Below are positions 52,001-59,529 of a DNA stretch of 64,000 nucleotides, piece after piece. Where the stretch lies: contig NZ_CABWID010000016.1 of assembly GCF_902501965.1 (NCBI RefSeq), positions 113,891 to 177,890 of the forward strand. The letters run 5' to 3'. Under the pieces are notes generated by a model. That model made no database searches, was not told the DNA's origin, and was given only the letters and a program-made list of their open reading frames with translations. This stretch comes from Collinsella sp. AK_207A. Its GTDB lineage: Bacteria; Actinomycetota; Coriobacteriia; Coriobacteriales; Coriobacteriaceae. A program made the position numbers and the translations under genes. Within the stretch, counting starts at the first letter, position 1. Each line of letters begins with the position of its first letter.

Positions 52001-53627
52001 CCAGTCCACGCCGGGCATCGGCCTCATCTCGCCGCCGCCCCACCACGACATCTACTCCATCGAGGATCTGGCCGAGCTCATCTTCGACCTCAAGAACGCC
52101 AATCCCGGCGCGCGCGTCTCGGTGAAGCTCGTGTCCGAGGCGGGCGTGGGCACCATCGCCACGGGCGTGGCCAAGGGCGCCGCGGACAAGATCCTCATCT
52201 CGGGCCACAACGGCGGCTCCGGCGCGGCCCCGCGCGACTCCATCTGGCACGCCGGTCTGCCGCTCGAGCTCGGCCTCGCCGAGGCGCAGCAGACGCTGCT
52301 GCAGAACGGCCTCCGCTCCCGCGTGGTGCTCGAGGCCGACGGCAAGCTCATGGACGGCCTGGACGTGGCCGTGGCCTGCCTGCTCGGTGCCGAGGAGTTC
52401 GGCTTCGCCACCATGCCGCTCGTGGCCATGGGCTGCCTCATGCAGCGCGATTGCCAGCAGGACACCTGCCCGGCGGGCATCGCTACGCAGAACTGCCGCC
52501 TGCGCCACGGCTTTGCCGGCAAGCCCGAGCACGTGGAGAACTTCATGCGTTTCGTGGCCACGCAGCTGCGCGAGGTCATGGCCGAGCTGGGCTTTGCCAC
52601 CGTGGATGACATGGTGGGGCATCCCGAGTGCCTGCGCCAGGTGGAGGTGCCGGGCGCTGCCAAGGCCAACCTGCTCGACCTCTCCCCGGTGCTGGAGCCG
52701 GGCGAGTGCCGCTTCGGCGCGCACATCGAGGGCGCCGACGGCCGCCACTTCCTGCGCGAGATGGCCGCTGACTCCGGACTCTCCGAGACGCTCGACGCCA
52801 CGCTCTTCATCCCGCACACGGCGAGCGCCCGCGAGCACCTGGAGCCCATCCGTTTCCGCGCGGACATCGCCAACGTCAACCGCTGCGTGGGCACCATGCT
52901 CGGCAGCGCGGTGACCAAGGCGCACCCGGGCGGCCTGCCCGATGGCTCCATTATCATCGACTGCGATGGCTCGGCCGGCCAGAGCTTCGGCGCCTGGCTG
53001 CCCGCCGGCGTGACGCTCAACGTCCATGGCGACGCCAACGACTACTTCGGAAAGGGGCTCTCGGGCGGCATCGTCTCCGTGTGCCCGCCCGCGGCGGCCA
53101 CCTACAAGTTCGATGAGAACGTGATCGTGGGCAACGTGGCTTTCTTCGGCGCCACCGGCGGTCGCGGCTTCGTGAACGGCCTTGCCGGCCAGCGCTTCGG
53201 CGTGCGCAACTCCGGCGCCACCGTGGTGGTGGAGGGCGTGGGCAACCACGGCTGCGAGTACATGACGGGTGGTCTGGCGCTCATCCTTGGCGAGGTGGGC
53301 CAAAACTTCGCCGCCGGCATGACGGGCGGCGTGGCCTACGTGTACGACGAGCTCGGCACCCTCGAGCGCCGGCTCAATCCCGGCTCCGTGGCGCTGCGCC
53401 AGCCGAGCGAGGAAGAGCTCGGCAAGATCCGCTCGCTCATCGAGGAGCACGTGCGCTACACGCAGAGCCCGCGCGGCATCAAGCTGCTGTATCGCTTTGA
53501 GGCGCTCAAGCGCCACTTCGTGAAGGTCATACCGGTGGAGTACGAGCGCGTGCTCGCCGAGCAGGCTGCGGCCGGGGCGCCCGCTGGCGCCGCCGTGCCC
53601 GCCGTTGCTGGAAAGGAGGCGCGCTAG
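49050..53627 (+). CDS. gltB: Glutamate synthase large subunit
   Basis: A 1525-residue subunit of NADPH-dependent glutamate synthase (GOGAT). The class II glutaminase domain begins at the cysteine of HDACGIG (residue 13), exposed by processing; central and FMN domains follow, with a 3Fe-4S motif in CLMQRDCQQDTCPAGIATQ; the C-terminal beta-helix domain has repeated Gly-rich turns. It uses glutamine's ammonia and 2-oxoglutarate to make glutamate. The ATG at 49050 is 7 nt after AGGGGAG. It overlaps no other gene and is followed directly by gltD. Confidence 0.96.
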   Translation: MGLYRPEFEHDACGIGALADLHGVRRHQILDDALSVLVNLEHRGGTGLEKNTGDGAGILFQVPHHFFRKVAQRCGHILPDEGDYGVAMLFFPQDEHGVTDARRVFEEGCAEAGVPVLFWREVPVDPHDLGETARACMPTILQCFLGRPDDVERGDAFERRLYVCRRTIEKRAAAEHALSGKIFYVCSMSSRTIVYKGMLVATQMRRFFIDLNDASVKTAVALVHSRYSTNTTPSWERAHPNRFIIHNGEINTLKGNVNWIRAREPNLYSPILQHDLERVLPIINREGSDSAILDNVLEFLVMNGRPLDRAVSLLMPEPWDHNPALSEERRAYDAYQSMLMEPWDGPAAIAFTDGRGLGAALDRNGLRPARYYVTRDDRLLLASEVGAIEVDPANVVTLGCLGPGEMLKVDFEQGRVIYNDEIRRALAKQKPYRDWIAEETIDVEDLELPAAPAPAEVQPEADAQVPFTVRQAKLGYHWDDVDEVVRPMATSAKAPIASMGIDAPLACLSKKDRSFFDYFYQLFAQVTNPPIDALRESFVTSTVTYLGNHGNLLEDSRQACRLVRLERPLITREEFERIRAIDQVGFHARTFRAVYARDAGEGALEAALANLASEVEKAVRGGVNIVVLSDRAGEGEVPVPSLLAVGAVHNHLIRAGLRTFADLVVEAGDTVSPHDFAALVSYSASGIYPYLAHETIARMAESGDLPVSASKGIDNYNRAAVAGIVSIMSKMGISTVQSYHSAQIFEAVGLSSTFVDRYFTGTVSRVEGLDAADVENELNRRFDDAQAILRSPAPNQLPSLGLTKWRPLGGEEHLLNPQVIYTLQRACREGDYELFRSYSELLHPSGRAIRLRDLLDFQTAGRAPIPLDEVESVDSIVTRFNTGAMSYGSISQEAHECMAIAMNRLHGRSNSGEGGEDPRRETPLPNGDSMNSAIKQVASARFGVTSRYLCSAFEIQIKMAQGAKPGEGGHLPGKKVYPWIAEVRQSTPGIGLISPPPHHDIYSIEDLAELIFDLKNANPGARVSVKLVSEAGVGTIATGVAKGAADKILISGHNGGSGAAPRDSIWHAGLPLELGLAEAQQTLLQNGLRSRVVLEADGKLMDGLDVAVACLLGAEEFGFATMPLVAMGCLMQRDCQQDTCPAGIATQNCRLRHGFAGKPEHVENFMRFVATQLREVMAELGFATVDDMVGHPECLRQVEVPGAAKANLLDLSPVLEPGECRFGAHIEGADGRHFLREMAADSGLSETLDATLFIPHTASAREHLEPIRFRADIANVNRCVGTMLGSAVTKAHPGGLPDGSIIIDCDGSAGQSFGAWLPAGVTLNVHGDANDYFGKGLSGGIVSVCPPAAATYKFDENVIVGNVAFFGATGGRGFVNGLAGQRFGVRNSGATVVVEGVGNHGCEYMTGGLALILGEVGQNFAAGMTGGVAYVYDELGTLERRLNPGSVALRQPSEEELGKIRSLIEEHVRYTQSPRGIKLLYRFEALKRHFVKVIPVEYERVLAEQAAAGAPAGAAVPAVAGKEAR

Positions 53628-53628
53628 C

Positions 53629-55131
53629 ATGGGAAAGCCCGGAGCATTCCTCGAGGTGGACCGCAAGGCCCACACCCTGCGCCCGGTAGACAAGCGCGTG
53701 CAGGACTTCGATCCCCTCTACGTGGAGCTTGACGACGAGGCGCGCCGCGCCCAGGCGAGCCGCTGCATGATGTGCGGCGTGGCGTTCTGCCAGACGGGTG
53801 CCTCGTTTGGCCATGCCCGTCCGAGCGGCTGCCCGCTGCACAACCTCATCCCCGAGTGGAACGAGCTCGTGTACCGCGGACGCTGGGAGGACGCCGCCGA
53901 GCGCCTGGCGCTCACGAGCCCGCTGCCCGAGTTCACGAGCCGCGTATGCCCCGCGCTCTGCGAGGCCGCGTGCAACTTGGCCCGCGTGGACGGCGAGCCC
54001 ACGACCATCCATGACAACGAGCGCGCCATCTCCGACCACGAGTGGGCGGCGGGCGGCCCTGCGGGGTTCGAGCCCGCGGCCGCAGACGCGCCCAAGGTGG
54101 CCGTGATCGGCTCCGGCCCCGCCGGCCTGGCGGCTGCCTGGGAGCTGGCGCGCCGTGGCGCCGCCGTGACCGTGGTGGAGCGCGACGACCGTCCCGGCGG
54201 CCTCCTCATGTACGGCATCCCCAACATGAAGCTCGAGAAGTCCGTGGTCACGCGCCGTACCGACCTGATGCAACAACTCGGTATCTCCTTCCGGTTGGGG
54301 GAGGACGCTTCCAGCCGCAAGGTCGCGCGCAGCCTCTCGCGCGACTTTGACGCCGTGGTGATCGCCGCCGGCGCCCGTCAGGCGCGCGGTCTTGCCGCCC
54401 AGAACGTCGAGGGCGAGGGGGTCGCCTTCGCCGTGGACTACCTGACCGCCTCCACGCGCTCGGTGCTCGAGGGCGGCGCTCCCGCCATCTCGGCTGAGGG
54501 TTTGGACGTGGTGGTGATCGGCGGCGGCGATACGGGTAACGACTGCGTGGGCACCGCGGTACGCCAGGGTGCGCGCTCCGTGCGCCAGCTGGAGTTCATG
54601 CCCGCGGCCCCCGACACGCGCGCCGCCGGCAACCCCTGGCCCGAATGGCCGAACGTCAAGAAGACGGACTACGGCCAGGAGGAGGCTATCGCCACCGAGG
54701 GCGGCGAGATGCGCTCCTGGGCGGTCGATACCCTCGAGGTGCTGCGCGACGAGGCGGGCGCGGTACGCGGCCTGCGCGTGGTCGACCTGGACTGGAGCCA
54801 CGGCAAGCCGGAGCGTTTGCCCCAGACCGAGCGCGAGCTGCCGGCGCAGCTGGTGCTCCTCGCCTGCGGCTTCACCGGGCCGGAGGCCGGCGTGTTCGGC
54901 GCGTTCGACGTGCCCATCGCCGAGCACGGGCGTCCGCTGCCCACCATGGCCGAGCCGGGTGGCCACCGCTGTGCGCGGGGCGGGGCCGCGGCGAGCGCCG
55001 AGTTCCAGGGCCGCGACGTGGTGCCCGTGTACGCGGCGGGCGACGCCCGCAACGGTTCCTCTCTTGTGGTGAGCGCCATGGCCGACGCACTGAAGTGCGC
55101 GGCAGAGGTCGCGGAGGATCTGGGGCTCTAA
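53629..55131 (+). CDS. gltD: Glutamate synthase small subunit
   Basis: A 500-residue FAD/Fe-S subunit that passes NADPH electrons to GltB. The N-terminal Cys motifs CMMCGVAFC and CPALCEAAC bind 4Fe-4S clusters, followed by an FAD motif GSGPAGLAAAWEL and an NADPH motif GGGDTGNDCVG. The ATG follows GGAAAGGAGG and lies 1 nt after the gltB stop, so the pair is coupled. A terminator follows at 55165. Confidence 0.96.
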   Translation: MGKPGAFLEVDRKAHTLRPVDKRVQDFDPLYVELDDEARRAQASRCMMCGVAFCQTGASFGHARPSGCPLHNLIPEWNELVYRGRWEDAAERLALTSPLPEFTSRVCPALCEAACNLARVDGEPTTIHDNERAISDHEWAAGGPAGFEPAAADAPKVAVIGSGPAGLAAAWELARRGAAVTVVERDDRPGGLLMYGIPNMKLEKSVVTRRTDLMQQLGISFRLGEDASSRKVARSLSRDFDAVVIAAGARQARGLAAQNVEGEGVAFAVDYLTASTRSVLEGGAPAISAEGLDVVVIGGGDTGNDCVGTAVRQGARSVRQLEFMPAAPDTRAAGNPWPEWPNVKKTDYGQEEAIATEGGEMRSWAVDTLEVLRDEAGAVRGLRVVDLDWSHGKPERLPQTERELPAQLVLLACGFTGPEAGVFGAFDVPIAEHGRPLPTMAEPGGHRCARGGAAASAEFQGRDVVPVYAAGDARNGSSLVVSAMADALKCAAEVAEDLGL

Positions 55132-55504
55132 CCTTCAGGGCGAACGATTTCATAGATTTGCTTGACGAGCGGGGTCGCGATGCGGCTCCGCTCGTTTTCT
55201 GTTCGCAACCGTTTGCCGATGCATACTTGTCCGGTTTAGGCCCCTCTGCTTGTTGGGCCCTTCTCCACAGGTCAACAGTGGTTCTTTGATGGAGGGGGAG
55301 GCTGCCCGCTCTCGTTGGTGCTTGTGGTGCAACCTCGCTGCCTGCGCATTTCAGAATGTTCCGGCATGCAGGTGAGACTTTTGCTAGATTCCGCATAGAT
55401 ATCTGTCAGGCCGCGTTCTGGAAAACCAGAATCACCGCAGGTCAGACCTATCGTCCCCCTACGCTGGTGGTGCAGCTTTCAGGCGATGGGGCGGGAGGTC
55501 TCAC
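55132..55504. other. Intergenic region after gltD
   Basis: Apart from the terminator at 55165-55199, I see no gene, repeat or RNA in this 373-nt stretch. It must hold the promoter of the following gene, but no convincing boxes stand out. Confidence 0.5.
55165..55199 (+). terminator. Terminator after gltD
   Basis: ACGAGCGG (55165-55172) pairs with CCGCTCGT (55188-55195), followed by TTTTC. Confidence 0.8.
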
Positions 55505-56215
55505 ATGAACGAGGGCATGGTGCTCGAACGCGATGCGGCGCGGGACTTAGCGGAGCTCGAGCACGACATCGAGGTGTTCGCGTGCTATTGGGAGCGCCGG
55601 AAGGAGCGCTTTCTGGATGAGGTGTGGGAGGAATTCTCCCTCCGGGTGCAGCCGCGCGCGATCTGCGATGCGGGGTCCCTTCCGCACGACATCGCGTTCA
55701 TGAACGTGGCGATGACGGAATGGTTCCTGTTCGAGCGCGCCTACCAAGACGGCCTGACGCCGCTCGAGTTCTATGTGGAGCACGGCCTTGAGGGGATCGC
55801 CGGCGATACGGCCGATCGCTTGCGTCAGGTTGCGCGCACGCAGCTCTTCTCGCGCTTTGCCATCTGCGAGAAGGATGTGGCATCGGGGCGCGTGGTGCTC
55901 GAGGACACGCGAAGCCGTCGGCGCTACGACGTCTACGACCCCCGGCTCTGCGAGGTGCCGAGCTGGCTGAAGGGCGTCATCGCGGAGCGCATCGCGCTCG
56001 TGGACGGCGGCTGGCAGATGGTCGGGCACGTGCGGCTCTACGACCGCGCGGCGCCTCGCCCCGTGACGTCGGAGACGCCCGGCGAGGTACACGAGGGCGA
56101 TGTGGCGCAGATGGCGTTTCTTGCGCATATGGGTTTCTACCTGCGGTTGCTCCGAGACACCATTGGGATGCACGGGTGGTATCGCGGTGAGACGCGCGTG
56201 GTAGGGAAGTGCTGA
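55505..56215 (+). CDS. Uncharacterised 236-residue protein
   Basis: A soluble protein with no signal peptide or membrane segment, rich in acidic and aromatic residues (ACYWERRKERFLDEVWEEF near residue 26). I do not recognise a family. A beta-rich C-terminal half from ~120 (VLEDTRSRRRYDVYDPRL, WQMVGHVRLYDRA) suggests a second domain. The ATG follows GGGAGG. It stands alone between gltD and tgt. Strong ribosome site and typical codon use argue for a real gene. Confidence 0.75.
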   Translation: MNEGMVLERDAARDLAELEHDIEVFACYWERRKERFLDEVWEEFSLRVQPRAICDAGSLPHDIAFMNVAMTEWFLFERAYQDGLTPLEFYVEHGLEGIAGDTADRLRQVARTQLFSRFAICEKDVASGRVVLEDTRSRRRYDVYDPRLCEVPSWLKGVIAERIALVDGGWQMVGHVRLYDRAAPRPVTSETPGEVHEGDVAQMAFLAHMGFYLRLLRDTIGMHGWYRGETRVVGKC

Positions 56216-56398
56216 GGCGGCCGGGGTGGCCGCTCGCGCCGCCGTTCGCGCGGGAGCCGGCGGCCTTGCCCGCCCCGGACCACCGCAGGGGGATTTCTTC
56301 AGGGGATGGGGCGATCGCCGCCAAGCGCCCGTGCACTTATGCCAAACTGGATGCGTTGTACTTGCGAGAAACGCGCCCTAGGACGGCCGGGAGGATTC

Positions 56399-57538
56399 AT
56401 GGACCAGAGCCTGTTCACCTACGATATCATCGCCGAGGACCCCAAGACGCATGCGCGCGCGGGCGTGCTCCATACCCCGCACGGCGACGTGCCCACGCCG
56501 ATCTTCATGCCGGTGGGCACCAAAGCCAACGTCAAGGGCATCCCCACCGAGACGGTGCGGGACCTGGGTGCCAAGATCGTGCTCGCCAACACGTACCACC
56601 TGGCTATGCGTCCCAGCGCGGACACCATCGCCGAGCTGGGCGGCCTGCACACGTTCATGAACTGGCACGGGCCCATCCTCACGGATTCAGGCGGCTTTCA
56701 GGTGTTCTCGCATCAGGACGCCGTGAAGCTCACGGACGACGGCGTGCGCTTCATCGCCACGGATTACGACGGCAGCCACGTGTTCTGGACGCCTGAGGAC
56801 AACATGGCGATCGCGCAGAAGCTCGGGAGCGATATCTGCATGCAGTTGGACCAGTGCCCGGGCTACCCTGCGGAGCGGAGCTTCGTGGCGCGCGCCGTGG
56901 AACTCTCCAGCATGTGGGCCGAGCGGTGCTACGCGGCGCACACGCGCCCGGACCAGGCGCTCTTCGGCATCGTGCAGGGCGGTATGCACCTGGATCTGCG
57001 CCTGCGCTCGCTCAAGCACCTGGAGGAGTGCGGCGACTTTCCGGGCTATGGCATCGGCGGGTACTCCGTGGGCGAGGATCACGAGACCATGTTCGAGACG
57101 CTGGAGCCGCTCGTGTCCGAGTACATGCCCAGGGGCAAGCCGCGCTACCTGATGGGCGTGGGCAATCCCACCACGCTGGTGCGCGCCGTGGCGGCGGGCG
57201 TGGACATGTTCGACTGCGTGCTGCCCACGCGCACGGGCCGCATGGGCACGGCGTTCTCGCACGAGGGACGGCTCAACTTCAAGAACGCGCGGTTCGCGAA
57301 GGACCCCGGACCGGTGGACGAGCAGTGCACGTGCCCGGTGTGCACGGGCGGCTATTCGCGCTCGCTCATCCGGCACATGGTGACGCAGAAGGAGATGCTC
57401 GGTGGCATTCTGCTCTCCATGCACAACATCTACTTCCTGCTGGATCTGATGGCGCGGGCACGAGAGGCGATCATCGAGGGTCGCTATGCGGAGTTCCGCG
57501 ACGAGTGGATGGCGAGCGAGGCTGCGGCGGATTACTAG
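56399..57538 (+). CDS. tgt: tRNA-guanine transglycosylase
   Basis: A 379-residue enzyme that swaps guanine-34 for preQ1 in tRNAs for Asp, Asn, His and Tyr. The active-site region DSGGFQVFS, the second catalytic aspartate in MFDCVLPTRTGRMG, and zinc ligands in CTCPVCTGGYSR plus a later histidine are all present. The ATG at 56399 is 4 nt after GGGAGGA. It is a stand-alone gene; no other queuosine genes are near. It marks the end of the core region before the accessory island. Confidence 0.95.
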   Translation: MDQSLFTYDIIAEDPKTHARAGVLHTPHGDVPTPIFMPVGTKANVKGIPTETVRDLGAKIVLANTYHLAMRPSADTIAELGGLHTFMNWHGPILTDSGGFQVFSHQDAVKLTDDGVRFIATDYDGSHVFWTPEDNMAIAQKLGSDICMQLDQCPGYPAERSFVARAVELSSMWAERCYAAHTRPDQALFGIVQGGMHLDLRLRSLKHLEECGDFPGYGIGGYSVGEDHETMFETLEPLVSEYMPRGKPRYLMGVGNPTTLVRAVAAGVDMFDCVLPTRTGRMGTAFSHEGRLNFKNARFAKDPGPVDEQCTCPVCTGGYSRSLIRHMVTQKEMLGGILLSMHNIYFLLDLMARAREAIIEGRYAEFRDEWMASEAAADY

Positions 57539-57614
57539 ACGTGGCGCGGTCTCGCGTTACGCGGGCGATAACGGCTTCGGCTTCGGTTGTTGCTGTGGTT
57601 GATTAAAACCTTCA

Positions 57615-57788
57615 CGAACGGGAAGATTCTGGTCTCAGGGCCCGGAATCTTCCCGTTCGGGATAATTGATCCCCCACACCCTGTACTATCCCCTTTCGGG
57701 AATACTATGAGCTTGAGTGGTGTAATCTTCCCGCACGTGAAGATTACAGGTATCATCCTTATCATATTCACGAACGTGAAGATTATGA
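57615..57788. promoter_or_regulatory. Repeated operator-like motifs before hipBA
   Basis: Three structures share AACGKGAAGATT. First, a perfect 15-bp inverted repeat, arms 57615-57629 and 57645-57659 (CGAACGGGAAGATTC). Second, TGTAATCTTC / GAAGATTACA around 57720-57748. Third, TTCACGAACGTGAA followed by GATTA at about 57767-57785, next to the regulator start. The layout fits cooperative binding of a HipB-type repressor. Confidence 0.65.
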
Positions 57789-57802
57789 TTGGGATGATTG
57801 AG

Positions 57803-58114
57803 ATGACGCGCAATTTCGAAGGAATGAGCAGGGCAAACGTTCCTCGTGGCAGGGGATTGCGACTGCACGAGCAGGAGACGCCCTTGGTGCAGAGGACCGT
57901 TTTCGACACCGCCGAGCTCGGTCGCGCACTCAAACTCCGTCGGCGTGAACTTGGCTATACCCAAGAGGTTGCGGCTCAGCTTTGCATGCGCAGCACGCGT
58001 GTCATCGGTGATATCGAGCGTGGGAGGAGCACGGTCGAGATCGGAATCGTCCTGGAGTATGCCGCGCTACTGAGCGTTGACGTGGTGCTGGAGACAAGGG
58101 GGCGCGCATCATGA
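57803..58114 (+). CDS. hipB: HipB-like antitoxin/repressor
   Basis: About 103 residues. A Cro/C1-type helix-turn-helix covers ~residues 33-90 (ALKLRRRELGYTQEVAAQL ... VIGDIERGRS). The first ~30 residues are a basic N-terminal extension. The start is uncertain; ATGs at 57785, 57794, 57803 and 57824 are in frame and none has a strong ribosome site. Its stop overlaps hipA by 4 nt, so antitoxin and toxin are coupled. It should repress its own operon through the repeated sites upstream. Confidence 0.8.
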   Translation: MTRNFEGMSRANVPRGRGLRLHEQETPLVQRTVFDTAELGRALKLRRRELGYTQEVAAQLCMRSTRVIGDIERGRSTVEIGIVLEYAALLSVDVVLETRGRAS

Positions 58115-59406
58115 GACTGACTGTTTTTATCGAGCGGATGGGTGCGTATGAGCGAGTCGGAGTGCTCGAGGGTGTGCGTGAGTCCGTGGCGTTCTCGTAT
58201 GATGAGGATTACCTGCATCACAAGGGGGCGCAGGCGATCTCTCCGGCACTTGCTTTACAGGCTGGTCCGTTCGACCCGTTCGTGACCCGCTGCTATTTCG
58301 ACGGCTTGGTTCCCGAGGGTTCGCTGCGGCACGATATCGAATCTGCCAAGAGGATCGCCCGCGGCGATTACCTCGCCCTGCTCGATGTGGTGAGGGACGA
58401 GCCGATCGGCGCGCTGCTTTTCTCAGAGGCGGAATCGTTTGATGGGCTCAATCGGTCGTATACGCCCTTGGAGTTTTCGCATATAGAGCGCTTGGCGAGC
58501 CTTCCCGCCCAAACGGCCCTCGATTTGACGCTCGAAAGCCGCATCTCGCTTGCCGGGGCGCAGTCGAAAGTGGGCCTCTACCATGTGGGGGACGCTCCGG
58601 ATGCGGGTTGGTTCCTGCCGCGTGGCACGGCTCCCTCCACGCACATTCTCAAGGCGTGCGGCAGCGCATACCGGGACGAAACCGTCTGCGAGGCGCTCTG
58701 CATGCGTGCGGCGGCATACTTCGACCTTCCGGCCGAGCGCTGCTTTCTCGTCCCCGTTGACGAGGGAGAACCCTTACTTGCGGTGGAGCGGTACGATCGC
58801 CTGCTTCCAGAAGGTGAGGACGTCGAACGGGTGGATGGCTTGGTCGTTCCGCGCAGGCTACATCAGATGGATATGTGCCAGGCGAGCGGGTCTGTTCCCT
58901 CAACTTTGAAGTACGAGCCGACGGGTTCGAACTACCTCAACCTTATGGCGGACATCCTGCATCGCTTTTCTGCCGACCAGATGGGCGACCGCATCTTGCT
59001 CGGATACTACCAGCTCTTCGACTATGCCGTCGGTAACTGCGACAACCATCTGAAGAACTGGTCTCTGCTCTGGAGCGAAGACTGGTCTTCGATGGGGCTA
59101 GCGCCGCTCTACGACGTTGTCTGCACGACGATGTATCCAAAACTCGTGCGTGAGATGGGGGTCTCGTTCGGTGGCGATCGTCTGATCGACAACGTGGACC
59201 GAGCGGCGGTGGAGGTTCGTCTGGATTCCATGGGCATCCCGGCGTTCGTACGCGAGACCATCATCGAAGATGCCGTGCGCGATGTCCCCGGGACGTTGGA
59301 ACGGGCTGCGGAAGATCTGGTTGTCGAGGGATTCCCCCAAGCGCGCGATGTTCTCGCAAGGATGATGCAGGGTGTGAGGTCTCGGCTTGCAAGGCTAGGG
59401 CGGTAG
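58111..59406 (+). CDS. hipA: HipA-like serine/threonine kinase toxin
   Basis: A 431-residue HipA-family kinase. The N-terminal part has FDGLVPEGSLR and the ATP-binding SLAGAQSKVGL; the catalytic loop is GNCDNHLKNWSLL and the metal-binding aspartate lies in APLYDVV. HipA of Escherichia coli phosphorylates glutamyl-tRNA synthetase and causes dormancy; targets here are unknown. All key residues are visible, so it is probably active. It is translationally coupled to hipB. Confidence 0.88.
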   Translation: MRLTVFIERMGAYERVGVLEGVRESVAFSYDEDYLHHKGAQAISPALALQAGPFDPFVTRCYFDGLVPEGSLRHDIESAKRIARGDYLALLDVVRDEPIGALLFSEAESFDGLNRSYTPLEFSHIERLASLPAQTALDLTLESRISLAGAQSKVGLYHVGDAPDAGWFLPRGTAPSTHILKACGSAYRDETVCEALCMRAAAYFDLPAERCFLVPVDEGEPLLAVERYDRLLPEGEDVERVDGLVVPRRLHQMDMCQASGSVPSTLKYEPTGSNYLNLMADILHRFSADQMGDRILLGYYQLFDYAVGNCDNHLKNWSLLWSEDWSSMGLAPLYDVVCTTMYPKLVREMGVSFGGDRLIDNVDRAAVEVRLDSMGIPAFVRETIIEDAVRDVPGTLERAAEDLVVEGFPQARDVLARMMQGVRSRLARLGR

Positions 59407-59464
59407 TCGTTGAGCTGGGGGCACTGGGGATCGGATCTTTAAAGCAGCGAGTTGCCTTTCAATA

Positions 59465-59513
59465 AAGAACGCCCGTTCGATCGATATGATGATGCGATCG
59501 AACGGGCGTTCTT
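59465..59513. promoter_or_regulatory. Perfect 19-bp inverted repeat with GATC sites
   Basis: AAGAACGCCCGTTCGATCG (59465-59483) is exactly inverted at 59495-59513 with an 11-nt loop. Each arm holds one GATC (59479-59482 and 59496-59499). It follows hipA by 58 nt and ends 16 nt before my chosen restriction-modification start. It could be a hipA terminator (TTCTTATT follows) or an operator whose GATC methylation matters. Confidence 0.65.
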
Positions 59514-59529
59514 CTTATTGGATGGCGAC

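Noticed and set aside
48909..53693. Very long minus-strand open frame (1594 codons) antisense to gltB
   Set aside because: It mirrors a well-supported gltB; high third-position GC keeps the opposite strand free of stops. The composition is Ala/Gly/His/Val-rich without any recognisable domain.
59452..59529. TTG start at 59452 for the restriction-modification gene
   Set aside because: It has a weak ribosome site, would place a perfect 19-bp inverted repeat in coding sequence, and adds residues not expected at a Sau3AI N-terminus. Kept as an alternative only.
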